A stretch of DNA of 64,000 nt, taken from Terriglobia bacterium. Lineage in GTDB: Bacteria > Acidobacteriota > Terriglobia > Versatilivoradales > Versatilivoraceae. The notes beneath the pieces were generated by a model. The model was not told where the DNA came from, did not search any database, and saw only the letters and a program-made list of their open reading frames with translations. Position 1 is the stretch's first letter; the number at the start of each line of letters is the position of its first letter. The position numbers and the translations under genes are program-made. The stretch spans positions 1-64,000 of the forward strand of contig JAKUNG010000001.1 of assembly GCA_022452285.1 (NCBI GenBank), given 5' to 3'. This document shows, in pieces, positions 36,213-45,794 of this stretch.

Positions 36213-37325
36213 TCAGTTATTTTTATTTTCTTTTGAATTAGATTTCACTTTTTCTTTTTTATCTCCCTTTTGCTCATTGCTTTTTGGGGTCAGAATTTTA
36301 ACTCCTACAGAATTAACTGGTGGAACATCAAACAGAGGTGCAATTGATTCTGACTCAGTAATGCCAGCTGGATCTAGATTAATTTTCTCGGGCCCCAAAG
36401 ATAATGGAGGTCTAGTTGCTCTTCTCGCCCTAGACACATCGGGTCTTTTAGTAAAGATACTTGCAAACCTGCCTATTAGTGACTTTTCACCCATATTTTC
36501 AACCTCAGCACGACCTAGTTTTAATGCCATCAAATCAGCCTCAGGAATGGGCAAGCCTAGCCTTTCCAACATTTTTCTGGATTCACTTTCAAACTTGCTT
36601 AGTGGATGATATCTAACGATTAGGCCGTAATAATACCCTGCAGCTATAATATTTTTTCGTTTTTCACTAACTCGGCCGAGAACATAAAGTGCTTCATCCT
36701 GCCGACTGAAATCAGGATAACTCCTAATAACATTAGCAGCACGTCGAAAGGCTCCCGTATAGTTCCGTCGATCATAAGCAACTCTAGCAACACTCAAATC
36801 ACCAAAAGCTAAAACCTCCTGGACATCTCTTAGATACTGAAAAGCTTCATCCAACAGAGGGCTATCAGGATAATCATCAACAAAAGCTTTTAATTCTTTT
36901 TCTGCAGCTCTTGCTTGTGTTGGGTCCCTATCAGGTTTTTCCATTTGTCTATAGTGAGTTATGGCAATTCGAAGTTGAGCATCATCATTTTCTTCGCTAG
37001 TAGGGAAAAAGGTAATAAAATCCATATATTCAGCTTTTGCCTGCAAAAGACCAGATGTTCCACCTTCTTTAAAAAAAGCATCTGCAATTGCCAGTTTAGC
37101 TCTCTCTTGGTATTCACTATCAGGATATGTATTCAAGAGATTCTGAAAAACCAAACGGGCAACATCAAACTGGCTTTTAGAAACAGCATCTAAACCCTTT
37201 TCATAAAGGATTTTGTCAGGCTCAGCCTGCCCATCAGGTGTTATTATCTCCCCCTTCTTACCACCACAAGCAGAAGAAATAAAACAAATAATAATTATCC
37301 AAACTAGTTTATGCCAACCTTTCAT
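36213..37325 (-). CDS. bamD: BamD-like outer-membrane assembly lipoprotein (TPR)
   Basis: A 370-aa lipoprotein with signal WIIIICFISSAC20GGK. Residues about 40-270 form TPR repeats of the BamD/ComL/YfiO type (FDVARLVFQNLLNTYPDSEYQERAKLAIADAFF). The last 100 residues are a low-complexity Pro/Lys/Ser-rich tail not present in E. coli BamD, ending in a Lys/Asn run. It would help insert beta-barrel proteins as part of the Bam complex, held at the inner face of the outer membrane. The ATG at 37325 with SD GGAGG, 6 nt away, is chosen over a frame 18 codons longer that would run into rpe. It lies 43 bp after rpe. Confidence 0.85.
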   Translation of the reverse strand: MKGWHKLVWIIIICFISSACGGKKGEIITPDGQAEPDKILYEKGLDAVSKSQFDVARLVFQNLLNTYPDSEYQERAKLAIADAFFKEGGTSGLLQAKAEYMDFITFFPTSEENDDAQLRIAITHYRQMEKPDRDPTQARAAEKELKAFVDDYPDSPLLDEAFQYLRDVQEVLAFGDLSVARVAYDRRNYTGAFRRAANVIRSYPDFSRQDEALYVLGRVSEKRKNIIAAGYYYGLIVRYHPLSKFESESRKMLERLGLPIPEADLMALKLGRAEVENMGEKSLIGRFASIFTKRPDVSRARRATRPPLSLGPEKINLDPAGITESESIAPLFDVPPVNSVGVKILTPKSNEQKGDKKEKVKSNSKENKNN

Positions 37326-37368
37326 GATGCCCTCCAACATAAAATAATTAGACCTTAAACCAGAATTT

Positions 37369-38046
37369 TCATATTTCATAGCACTTGCTAGCCCTCTTGA
37401 TCATTGCTTTTACTTGCTCGCCTGGATTCTCTGATCCAAAAATTGCTGAGCCCGAAACCACAATCTCTGCTCCTTTTCGGACAAGTTCACATACATTATC
37501 AAGCTTAATTCCTCCATCAACTTCTATTTTAACCGAAAGTCCCTTTTGATCAATTATCTTTCGTAGATTTTGAATTTTTTCAAAACTATATGGAATAAAC
37601 TCCTGGGCTCCAAACCCTGGATTTACAGACATTATCAACACAAAATCAACAAGGCCTAGTATATCCTCTAGTACTGTTAAAGAAGTTGCAGGATTTAACA
37701 CAACTCCAGCACACAAACCTCTTTTCCTAATTTCATTTAAAGTTCTATCCAAATGAACACAAGCTTCAGCATGAACAGAGATCCAGTTAGCCCCAGCTTT
37801 TGCAAAATCATTGATATACCTATCAGGGTCATCGATCATCAGGTGCACATCTAAAGGAAGTTTTGTTACCTTTCTGATCGATGCAACTACTGGTGGCCCA
37901 AACGTAATGTTAGGAACAAAATGGCCATCCATAACATCGAGATGCAGAAGTTGAGCGCCACCAGTTTCTACTGAATGAATTTGACTGGCCAAATTTGCAA
38001 AATCTGCTGACAAAATGGAAGGAGCAATTTGAATCATTTCACCCAT
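37369..38046 (-). CDS. rpe: Ribulose-phosphate 3-epimerase
   Basis: A 225-aa TIM-barrel enzyme: IAPSILSADFANL, LHLDVMDGHFVPNITFGP, DVHLMIDDPDRYI, VNPGFGAQEFIP and DGGIKLDN. It interconverts ribulose-5-P and xylulose-5-P in the pentose phosphate pathway. Metal-binding His and Asp residues are present. SD GGGGAG lies before the ATG; a second in-frame ATG three codons on is possible. Its neighbour downstream is the bamD-like gene, an order seen in some Acidobacteria-like genomes (recollection). Confidence 0.96.
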   Translation of the reverse strand: MGEMIQIAPSILSADFANLASQIHSVETGGAQLLHLDVMDGHFVPNITFGPPVVASIRKVTKLPLDVHLMIDDPDRYINDFAKAGANWISVHAEACVHLDRTLNEIRKRGLCAGVVLNPATSLTVLEDILGLVDFVLIMSVNPGFGAQEFIPYSFEKIQNLRKIIDQKGLSVKIEVDGGIKLDNVCELVRKGAEIVVSGSAIFGSENPGEQVKAMIKRASKCYEI

Positions 38047-38264
38047 TTAGAACTCCCCAGAACTATTTAAATAACTGACAAAAAAAGTTTTTGTAATTTT
38101 AAGAAAGCTTCTCAATTTAACCGTATTTTATTTTTCATTTAAACCTAGCATGTATGAATTCTATTATATCTGTTCAGCGTTCTCAACCGATGAAAAAGGT
38201 CTAAGTAACCATAATGTTTATTTTTTGGAGAAAATAAAAAGGATTTGGATATACAATAAAACGC

Positions 38265-38927
38265 ATGATACAGATCTCAATAGCATCCCCATGTAATAAC
38301 TCTGGAAAAACTTCTCTGTTGTTGTCAATCCTTTCGACATTTCCAAAACTTTTTTCTGCAGCGAAGTTCACAACTATTCATAGCGAAGGTCAATTCTGCC
38401 CAGTAGGAAATACTGGATGTCCTTGTCACCAATTAGAAGGTGACTTTTTGCTTTGTGAAGACCTTACTGTTCTTGGCCAGTCAGAAACAGACACTGGTAA
38501 AATGGTCCAAGCCGGCGCCCAAAAAGTTTTGTGGGGTGTAGCACGACCAGAAGGCTATCCAGCATTAGTTAAACAGTTAAAAAACGTAGTTTTAAATCAA
38601 AGTGTGAACCTTTTGACAGAGGGAAACTCTGTTCTGAAACATTTAAGGCCCGACCTTCTCCTATTCGTAGTAAATTCGTCAACCGCATGGAAGTTAAGAA
38701 AGAAAGACTCTGATTATCTTATGGAGATAGCTGATTTCATTATAATTAATCGATTTTCAAGTTCAACAACTAATCAAAAAGAACTCGAACCTGAACTTAA
38801 TCAGACTCTAAGACTATATAAAAAGAAACAGATTAAAGGAGAATGGTTAAAACCACTAGATCAATGGAAGGATCGAACGCTATTTAAAGGAATTCATTCG
38901 TTAATATCAAATTCTAAACATGAATAG
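38265..38927 (+). CDS. P-loop protein of unknown function with a Cys/His cluster
   Basis: A 220-aa protein opening MIQISIASPCNNSGKTSLLL, a Walker A-like loop (NNSGKTS, residues 11-17) in the position found in MobB and other small SIMIBI NTPases. C45-x6-C52-x-C54-H55-x8-C64 directly after the first strand-helix unit may bind a metal or Fe-S cluster. Later strands (LRPDLLLFVVN, ADFIIINRF) fit the fold, and the D/N residues there could be the nucleotide-specificity region. I cannot name the family. It precedes the lytic transglycosylase gene by 64 bp on the same strand; no cofactor partner is nearby. ATG start. Confidence 0.75.
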   Translation: MIQISIASPCNNSGKTSLLLSILSTFPKLFSAAKFTTIHSEGQFCPVGNTGCPCHQLEGDFLLCEDLTVLGQSETDTGKMVQAGAQKVLWGVARPEGYPALVKQLKNVVLNQSVNLLTEGNSVLKHLRPDLLLFVVNSSTAWKLRKKDSDYLMEIADFIIINRFSSSTTNQKELEPELNQTLRLYKKKQIKGEWLKPLDQWKDRTLFKGIHSLISNSKHE

Positions 38928-38991
38928 GATTCAATAAAATTCCATTCTAAAGGTTTTTCCCTTTAGTAACACATCTAAAAGGGTATTTTTC

Positions 38992-41259
38992 TTGTTAATT
39001 AATGTCTCCTTTCTATGTATTAAGTTCTTGAGCGGGTATTTTTCATTAAGAAATGGACTAGGGTTTCTCTTATCCTTGTTCCTATGTTTTTACACCACAG
39101 CTTTCTCACAAGATAACCCTGAAATACAATTCGAAAAACTTTGTCTGAATTTCATTGAACGTGATTCTTCGTCATCTAGAAGTTCATTGCTCGAGTTCAT
39201 TAAATCACATGAAGATAAACGATTAGCTACTTTAGGGCATTATCTAATAGGACATCAGGATCTTCAAAATGATCGACTGGATTCTGCTCTCATAACTCTT
39301 AATAAAGCACTTAAACATTCTAAACTAGTTCCTATAGGTGATCTAATTTCTTATGAACAAGCAACAGTTCTAGACAAACTGAATGAACCTAGAGCAGCTC
39401 TAAAAGCTTGGCAAAACTTTCTAGAAACATTCCCTCAAAGCAGACTAGCAAGAAAATCAATTCATAAATTATGGAAGAATGCTCTACTTCTGAATCAACC
39501 CAAAATCATATTAGAATATCAGCAAAACTTTCCTCATTTTTCCAAAAGTCCAAAAGCCACTTACTATTTGGGACTCGCCCATGAATCTCTGAATGATCAA
39601 CGCCAGGCTTTAAAGCATTTTAAACGTCTTTACTACATGTTTCCAGCTAGCTCCGAAGGATTACTTGTCAAAAAAAAGTTGGAATATTTTCGTAAAAGCT
39701 TCCCTGAACTCGAGTATAAAGTTCCCCAAAATTGGCAAGAAATCCGAGCAGAAAAGCTCTTTAAATCAAAACAATATAAAGAAGCGCTTGAAGCAACAAT
39801 AGTTCTTTTACAGTTGTTTCCCTCAACTAAAAACTCTCAGAAGTTCCAGCTCTACATGGGAATTTCCCAGTTTCATCAAGGGATGAATGTTGATTCTATT
39901 AAAACTCTTCAAGGTCTACGTTCAGGATCTAAGTATGAAGCTCAGGCTTGGTTTTACAGAGCTGAGAATTATAGAAGACTCGGTGATTTTCCTTCATTCA
40001 AAGTAACGGTAGAATCCTTCCAACAATTTTACCCTCAATCTTTCTGGTTGAAAAAAGCCTTATTTAGTATTGGAAATTATTTGCTGGTTAAACGAAAGTT
40101 GGCACAAGCCAACCATTTTTATCAAGAAATAATCAACAATTTTTCCAAGGGACCCATAGTTACCAATGCACATTGGAGAGTTTGCTGGTACCACTATAGA
40201 CAACGCAATTTTTTACGGACTAATGAATTATTTTTTGAACATCTTCAACGTTTTCCTTCTTCTCCTCATCGTCCATCTGCTTTATATTGGAGTGCCCGTC
40301 ATCAAGAACTTTCTGGGCAACTCTATGTAGCTAAGCTTCTCTACCGAACAATTACTAAAGCGTTCAGTAACCATTATTATGCTAAGTTGTCTCACAAAAG
40401 ACTAGCCCGTCTTAAACCCTTTAGACCTAGCCAGACTAATCAATCGCACTGGATTAAATTTTTGACAACTGAAGAAAAAAGGATAACTCGCCACCATTAT
40501 ATTAAGATTCCTCAGCTTTACTATAAACCTCAGTATTCTCCTAGAGTTAGATCGTTGGTTTCAATCAAGCTCTTCCAATTAGCTGCACATGAACTTTTAT
40601 ATAGAAGAAAAAAATCCTCTAAAATTCTTTTTCAAGCTGCAACTTTATTCAATCACAGCGGTAATTTCTCCTCATCAACATACTACCTCCGGACACTTTT
40701 CCCTGACTATGTTAATAGACCTCTAGAGTCTCTTCCAACTCAAGTATGGCAAATGTTTTATCCGGTAAAATATGAAAAGATCTTTTTCAGAGAGGCCAAA
40801 AAATACGATTTAGATCCTTATCTTCTAATTGCTCTTGCTCGACAAGAATCGGCTTTAAATCCTCAAGCCCTTTCCCCGGCAAAGGCTCACGGAATCATGC
40901 AGCTTTTGTTTTCAACTGCAAAATTAGTAGCAGGCCAGTTAAATCTCCAACAACCATCTTCTGAGGCACTCTACCATCCAGACTTGAATATACGATTAGG
41001 GACTAAATATTTAACTGATCGACTGAGACAGTTTAAGGAAAATGTTGATGCCGCTCTAGCAAGCTACAATGCTGGACCCCATCGGATAATTTTATGGCAA
41101 TCTGAAGGAAATTATTTAGAACCGGCGGAGTTTGTTGAGAACATTCCATTCACTGAAACTAGAAATTATGTCAAGATTATTCATCGAAACTACTGGGTTT
41201 ACAAAAAACTCTATGGTCAAAAACTCTGGAAAAAATATCCAAATAACTATTTTGAATGA
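38992..41259 (+). CDS. Soluble lytic murein transglycosylase with TPR-like repeats (Slt70-like)
   Basis: A 755-aa exported protein. After a hydrophobic signal (about residues 23-40) come long TPR/superhelical repeats (about 45-570), and a C-terminal SLT domain: YDLDPYLLIALARQESALNP with catalytic Glu619, GIMQLL, LGTKYLTDRL and ALASYNAGPHRI. It cleaves glycan strands with 1,6-anhydro formation in the periplasm. The start is TTG at 38992, 8 nt after AAAGGG; no in-frame ATG precedes the signal. Tyr/Phe/Lys-rich repeats resemble tol-pal-type TPR proteins. It lies 31 bp before the aminotransferase gene. Confidence 0.9.
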   Translation: MLINVSFLCIKFLSGYFSLRNGLGFLLSLFLCFYTTAFSQDNPEIQFEKLCLNFIERDSSSSRSSLLEFIKSHEDKRLATLGHYLIGHQDLQNDRLDSALITLNKALKHSKLVPIGDLISYEQATVLDKLNEPRAALKAWQNFLETFPQSRLARKSIHKLWKNALLLNQPKIILEYQQNFPHFSKSPKATYYLGLAHESLNDQRQALKHFKRLYYMFPASSEGLLVKKKLEYFRKSFPELEYKVPQNWQEIRAEKLFKSKQYKEALEATIVLLQLFPSTKNSQKFQLYMGISQFHQGMNVDSIKTLQGLRSGSKYEAQAWFYRAENYRRLGDFPSFKVTVESFQQFYPQSFWLKKALFSIGNYLLVKRKLAQANHFYQEIINNFSKGPIVTNAHWRVCWYHYRQRNFLRTNELFFEHLQRFPSSPHRPSALYWSARHQELSGQLYVAKLLYRTITKAFSNHYYAKLSHKRLARLKPFRPSQTNQSHWIKFLTTEEKRITRHHYIKIPQLYYKPQYSPRVRSLVSIKLFQLAAHELLYRRKKSSKILFQAATLFNHSGNFSSSTYYLRTLFPDYVNRPLESLPTQVWQMFYPVKYEKIFFREAKKYDLDPYLLIALARQESALNPQALSPAKAHGIMQLLFSTAKLVAGQLNLQQPSSEALYHPDLNIRLGTKYLTDRLRQFKENVDAALASYNAGPHRIILWQSEGNYLEPAEFVENIPFTETRNYVKIIHRNYWVYKKLYGQKLWKKYPNNYFE

Positions 41260-41290
41260 TAGTCCCGCATGAATCTTCGCTGAGATTAAG

Positions 41291-42502
41291 ATGACAGGTT
41301 TTCTTAACAAAAAGAAATCCGTATGGCATTGTAAGGAGATAATATCTTCTAAACCAAAACGCTTTACTGAATCAGTGATCCGAGAAATGACACGATTATC
41401 ACTAATTCATGGTGCTATTAATCTATCCCAAGGTTTCCCTGATTTTCCTGCTCCTCAAGAAATTAAACAAGCAGCGATTCAAGCAATTGAACAAGATATC
41501 AATCAATATTCCATTACTTGGGGCTCAAAGACTCTGCGCCAGTCAATTGTTAATAAACTCTTTCAGCTAACCCAAATTGAATTCAACCCAGAAACTGAGG
41601 TTACTGTCTGCTGTGGTTCAACTGAGTCTATGATTGCCTCACTCTTAGCTATAATTAATCCTGGAGATGAAGTTATTGTTTTTGAACCTTTTTATGAAAA
41701 TTATGGTCCAGATGCGATCCTGTCTGGGGCTAAGCGACGGTATGTTAAACTCAAACCACCTAATTGGGAAATTGATTTCGATGAATTAACCGAGGCATTT
41801 AATAACAAAACCAAAGCCATAATTATTAATACGCCTAACAATCCTACAGGTAAAGTGTTTAACCTTCATGAACTTCAATTCATAGCTAAACTATGCTGTC
41901 ATTGGAATACTTTAGCCATTACTGATGAAATATATGATCACATTATTTATGACAAAATTAAACATGTGCGAATGATTACACTCGACGGAATGAGAGAAAG
42001 AACTATCATGATTAATAGTCTTTCTAAAACCTTCGGTGTAACTGGGTGGCGTGTGGGTTATGCTGTTGCTGACCCAAAGCTAACAGAAGCAATTCGTAAG
42101 GTTCATGATTTTTTGACTGTAGGTGCAGCAGCACCTCTTCAAGAAGCGGGCGCTTACGCACTCAGACTCCCAAAAAAATACTTTGACGACCTTCACAACC
42201 AGTATCTTAAACGAAGAAATTTTCTATTAAAGATTCTTGAAGACTCCGGGTTTCAGTGTTATAAACCTCAGGGTGCCTACTACATTATGACTGATATTAC
42301 TAAATTTGGATTTCCAAATGACATTTTATTTGCTGATTACTTGATAAAGAAGCTTGGTGTTGCAGCAGTACCTGGCAGCAGTTTTTATCAGTCTTCTCAA
42401 GAAGGAACTCAGCAAATTCGATTCTGCTTTTGTAAGAATGAAAAAACTCTTCAAGAAGCTGGTCGACGACTAAATAACTTAAAACCTCTAAATAGAACCT
42501 AA
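41291..42502 (+). CDS. Pyridoxal-phosphate aminotransferase, class I/II
   Basis: A 403-aa fold-type I aminotransferase. PLP Lys246 lies in NSLSKTFGVTGWRVGY; also visible are FPDFPAPQEIKQAA, NTPNNPTGKV and ITDEIYDHIIYD. These features group with the kynurenine/methionine (YbdL-like) and aspartate-type subfamilies; KxFxVTGWRxGY does not separate them. Function is probably transamination of an aromatic or sulfur amino acid. It lies 31 bp after the transglycosylase gene, so co-transcription is possible. ATG without obvious SD. Confidence 0.9.
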   Translation: MTGFLNKKKSVWHCKEIISSKPKRFTESVIREMTRLSLIHGAINLSQGFPDFPAPQEIKQAAIQAIEQDINQYSITWGSKTLRQSIVNKLFQLTQIEFNPETEVTVCCGSTESMIASLLAIINPGDEVIVFEPFYENYGPDAILSGAKRRYVKLKPPNWEIDFDELTEAFNNKTKAIIINTPNNPTGKVFNLHELQFIAKLCCHWNTLAITDEIYDHIIYDKIKHVRMITLDGMRERTIMINSLSKTFGVTGWRVGYAVADPKLTEAIRKVHDFLTVGAAAPLQEAGAYALRLPKKYFDDLHNQYLKRRNFLLKILEDSGFQCYKPQGAYYIMTDITKFGFPNDILFADYLIKKLGVAAVPGSSFYQSSQEGTQQIRFCFCKNEKTLQEAGRRLNNLKPLNRT

Positions 42503-42971
42503 ATGAAAAATCTATTTCTAGTTCAAAAACAAAGTTAAACCAATTGATTTCAGAAAAAGGTTTCCTCTCTTAACTATTTAAGCTTTCAAATAGAATGCTT
42601 GTCTAGAGGCCTTGTAACTCTTGAAATATTTTACACTCCCCGAAAAGATTGATTTTTTCTAACTTAATGTTATTAAAAAGCTTAAATAGTTAGCAAGACT
42701 TAAGAACTCTACTTATGAAGGTTCACCTTCAGACTATGATTTACCTTTTTAAAAATCTAAAAGATTACCTCTTAGTTGGGAAGATAAGCACACTTTTTTC
42801 ATCAATTTTAATTTTGTGCTAAGCTTAAATTATATTTAAGAGAACTAGATCAGCCAAGGGAGATTGATCACTTTCAACTATTTGTTGATGAAGAGCTTAG
42901 TTGGTTTTTCCGCTAACTTTTTTTAATGGGTTCGAATATATTCCAAGGCTGCATATTTGTAATTGTCAATT
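42503..42971. other. Intergenic region before the secretin gene
   Basis: 469 bp of AT-rich DNA with no coding frame I would call. It contains the 16-bp inverted repeat pair described separately and should hold the promoter of the secretin operon, but no convincing -35/-10 pair was found. Confidence 0.5.
42571..42692. repeat. 16-bp perfect inverted repeat, 90-bp spacer
   Basis: TAACTATTTAAGCTTT (42571-42586) and its exact reverse complement (42677-42692) enclose 90 bp. The arms are AT rich. It could fold as a long stem-loop RNA, mark a small mobile remnant, or act in regulation of the secretin operon; there is no target-site duplication that I can verify. Confidence 0.65.
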
Positions 42972-45245
42972 ATGCACTACAAAAAAAATATCGTAGTTCA
43001 TGTCATCTTTTTATGTTTTCTTCTGGTATCCATCATCTCTTGTGGTGGTTCGAGTGCCTTTAAGCGTGGAATCAACTATGAGAAGCTTAAGAATCATGAT
43101 GCAGCCCTAGAAAGTTATAGAAAGGCTCTAGAAGAAGACCCTGAAAATTCCAAATACCGACTCTACTTTGAGCGTGCACGCTTTCGCGCTGCTATGGATC
43201 ATTTTAAGAAAGGGAAACGCCTAAAAGAGGCGAATCAACTTTTTGAAGCTTTAGTTGAGTTTCGAATGGCTGTTTCAATTGACCCTTCAATTGATTTAGC
43301 ATCCCAAGAAGCAAAAACGGTGCAAAGCCTTATTGAAGATCAAGAAAAAAAAGCTCTAGCGGAAAAAATCGAATCTGAAGAACATTCTAGAATTGAAACC
43401 CCTGCCAAGCAATTTCTGCCTATCATTAAACTCTCAGGTGATGTCCAACGGGCTTATGAAACACTTGGAAAACTAGGTGGAATTAATGTAATTTTTGCTC
43501 CTGACTTTAAACCTACTCCATCAGATATCTCACTTGATCTCAAAGATGTTACCTTAACTGAAGCTCTAGACTTACTGTCCTTGATGAGTAAAACCTATTG
43601 GTCTGTTATTAATCCTAAAACTATTTTGGTCGCAGTGGATAACCAACAAACACGACAAAAGTACCAAGAAGAAATGATTAAAACCTTTTATGTTTCAAAT
43701 GTCAGTGGCCAACAGGAACTTACTCAAGTAGCTACAGCTCTGAGATCCCTACTTTTAATGAATAAGGTTGCACAAATTGATTCTCAAAATGCCCTTGTCG
43801 TGAGAGATACACCAGACAAAATAGCAGCTGCAGAAGAGATTCTTAAATCTCTTGATAAGTCTAAGCCCGAAGTCATTATTGAAGTACTAATCGTTGAGGT
43901 TTCACGGGCGATTAGAAAGACCTTAGGTATTAATCCTGGTTTGCCAAATAGAATTGACTTCTCTCAATCAACAGACATAGTAAATCCAAATGCCACTAAT
44001 AATTCTAGCGGTTCTAATACTATTTCCATTAAAGATTTGGGTAACATAGCTAGTGGGAACTTCTTTATAACGATACCTACCTCTCTCCTCGGACATTTGT
44101 ACAATCGAGCTGATGGAAAAGTTCTCCAAAATCCTAGTCTTCGAGCCTCAGATGGCAAACTAGCAAAATTAAGAATTGGCACACAACAACCGATAGCTCA
44201 AGGTAGTTTTTCAACAGGCGTTAGTGGACAGGTTGGCTTTGGAGGAGGTGGGTTTACTACTTTTACTACTGTTGATGTTGGAGTTACATTAGATCTTACT
44301 CCTCGAGTTCTCCTTAATCGAGATGTTTCTCTTAATATCAAAGTAGCATTAAAAACCATTACCGGATTTGAAAATCTAGGTGGAAATCGATATCCTATTC
44401 TTGCTAACCGAGAAATAGAACATGACATTCAGCTTAAAGAGGGGGAGTCTAGCGTCGTTGGAGGAATAATTCAAGAATCAGACACAGTTTCTGTTGAGGG
44501 AACTAACGGTCTTAGTAAAATTCCTTTACTCAAATACTTGTTTTCAACTGAAGACACGTCGATTACCAAGAATGAAGTACTAATTATTATTACCCCAACA
44601 ATTGTCAGAATACCCGACCCATTAGAGAAAAATCCCTCTTTAGCACTACTTGGATCAAATAATACTCCTCGATTTTTAGGGGAGAAGAGTCCGCTATTAG
44701 GAGACTCAGAAGCACCAGTTCAAAAAATCAATCCTGTCATCTCTCAAAATGATACTTTACCACCCGACCAATCGCCTTTAGTTCTCAAAGATGCTTCTTC
44801 TAAAATCCAGCAAGTGCCTCCTCCGCGATTAGCATTTGTCAAAATGGATCCTTCAGTTACTAACGTGGCTCTAAAAAAACCATTTGGCATCACTATTCCA
44901 GTTGAAAATGGCAAGAATATTCACGGGCTTTCTTTTGTTGTTCAATTTGATCACAATGTTCTCCAACTCGTTGAAGTCAAAAACGCTGGATTTTTGAGCA
45001 GTGATGGACAGGCTGTAGCATTAGCTGAACGCCTAGATAATGAGTTGGGTCATGCTATTATTTCTATGACACGTCCACCCAGTAGTGTAGGTATCAGCGG
45101 AGCAGGCAAGCTGATGCACCTAGTATTTAAACCAATTAAATTAGGTGATAGCTTCGTTAAATTTGACCAATCTTCCATTTTAAGGGATACCCAAAACACC
45201 ACTATTCCAACAAGTTTCTCCGCTACCCATATAACGGTTAAATAA
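42972..45245 (+). CDS. TPR-STN-secretin-cohesin lipoprotein (GspD/PilQ-like)
   Basis: A 757-aa outer-membrane secretin. Lipobox IISC24GG is followed by two TPR-like repeats (about 30-95), a charged linker, an STN/N0 domain (LSGDVQRAYETLGKLGGINV, about 145-235), NolW-type N1 domain (about 240-300), a secretin core including LQNPSLRASDGKLAKLRIGT and the terminal VVGGIIQESD, and a cohesin-like domain (about 610-755: GKNIHGLSFVVQFDHNVLQL). The secretin-cohesin fusion occurs in Acidobacteria-type T2SS/T4P systems. ATG 42972 preferred; a TTG three codons earlier is possible. It overlaps the next gene by one base (TAATG). Confidence 0.92.
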   Translation: MHYKKNIVVHVIFLCFLLVSIISCGGSSAFKRGINYEKLKNHDAALESYRKALEEDPENSKYRLYFERARFRAAMDHFKKGKRLKEANQLFEALVEFRMAVSIDPSIDLASQEAKTVQSLIEDQEKKALAEKIESEEHSRIETPAKQFLPIIKLSGDVQRAYETLGKLGGINVIFAPDFKPTPSDISLDLKDVTLTEALDLLSLMSKTYWSVINPKTILVAVDNQQTRQKYQEEMIKTFYVSNVSGQQELTQVATALRSLLLMNKVAQIDSQNALVVRDTPDKIAAAEEILKSLDKSKPEVIIEVLIVEVSRAIRKTLGINPGLPNRIDFSQSTDIVNPNATNNSSGSNTISIKDLGNIASGNFFITIPTSLLGHLYNRADGKVLQNPSLRASDGKLAKLRIGTQQPIAQGSFSTGVSGQVGFGGGGFTTFTTVDVGVTLDLTPRVLLNRDVSLNIKVALKTITGFENLGGNRYPILANREIEHDIQLKEGESSVVGGIIQESDTVSVEGTNGLSKIPLLKYLFSTEDTSITKNEVLIIITPTIVRIPDPLEKNPSLALLGSNNTPRFLGEKSPLLGDSEAPVQKINPVISQNDTLPPDQSPLVLKDASSKIQQVPPPRLAFVKMDPSVTNVALKKPFGITIPVENGKNIHGLSFVVQFDHNVLQLVEVKNAGFLSSDGQAVALAERLDNELGHAIISMTRPPSSVGISGAGKLMHLVFKPIKLGDSFVKFDQSSILRDTQNTTIPTSFSATHITVK

Positions 45246-45742
45246 TGGTTTTTAGTCCTTTACAGCAAAAAAAGCCTCCTAAAACATATTTTGGTTGCCA
45301 GGGATTGACACTAATTGAATTAATTGCCAGTGTCACGATTATAGGAATCTTAGCAGTAGGAGCTCTACCCCTGACTAAAGTTGTAGTAAAACGTCAAAAA
45401 GAAATTGACCTCCGTCGAGCCCTTAGGCAAATTAGAACTGCTGTAGATCGCTTCAAGGAATATACAGATGCAGGTATGATTAAATCGGAATATGGTAGTG
45501 AAGGCTACCCTCCTGATTTAGAAACTTTAGTGCAAGGTGTGACTCAAAATAATGCCATTGATAAAAGAATCCGTTTCCTCCGCCGCATTCCCATTGATCC
45601 TATGAATGGAACAAAAGATTGGGGACTGCGATCCTCTCAGGATAGCTGGGATTCAACTAGCACTAGCGGAGAAAATGTTTTTGACGTTTATAGTAAAAGT
45701 AGTGGAATAGCTTTAGACGGTTCAAAATATTCAGACTGGTGA
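45245..45742 (+). CDS. Type II secretion/type IV pilus pseudopilin, GspG-like
   Basis: A 165-aa pseudopilin. Prepilin peptidase site CQG|LTLIEL (cleavage after Gly20) with the conserved Glu5, then a hydrophobic helix to about residue 45. The leader of 20 residues is longer than usual. The C-terminal half resembles GspG (RRIPIDPMNGTKDWGLRSSQD), which forms the pseudopilus shaft. It starts one base inside the stop of the secretin gene, so the two are translationally coupled. Its C-terminal calcium-site motif is degenerate. Confidence 0.9.
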   Translation: MVFSPLQQKKPPKTYFGCQGLTLIELIASVTIIGILAVGALPLTKVVVKRQKEIDLRRALRQIRTAVDRFKEYTDAGMIKSEYGSEGYPPDLETLVQGVTQNNAIDKRIRFLRRIPIDPMNGTKDWGLRSSQDSWDSTSTSGENVFDVYSKSSGIALDGSKYSDW

Positions 45743-45794
45743 GATATTCAATAGATTACTTCTACAAAAATAATCAACTGATCATAAGGAAGGA

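Noticed and set aside
38153-38295. Small plus-strand open frame overlapping the P-loop gene start
   Set aside because: It is about 48 codons, lacks an SD and its sequence reads as random; the P-loop gene has a better start.
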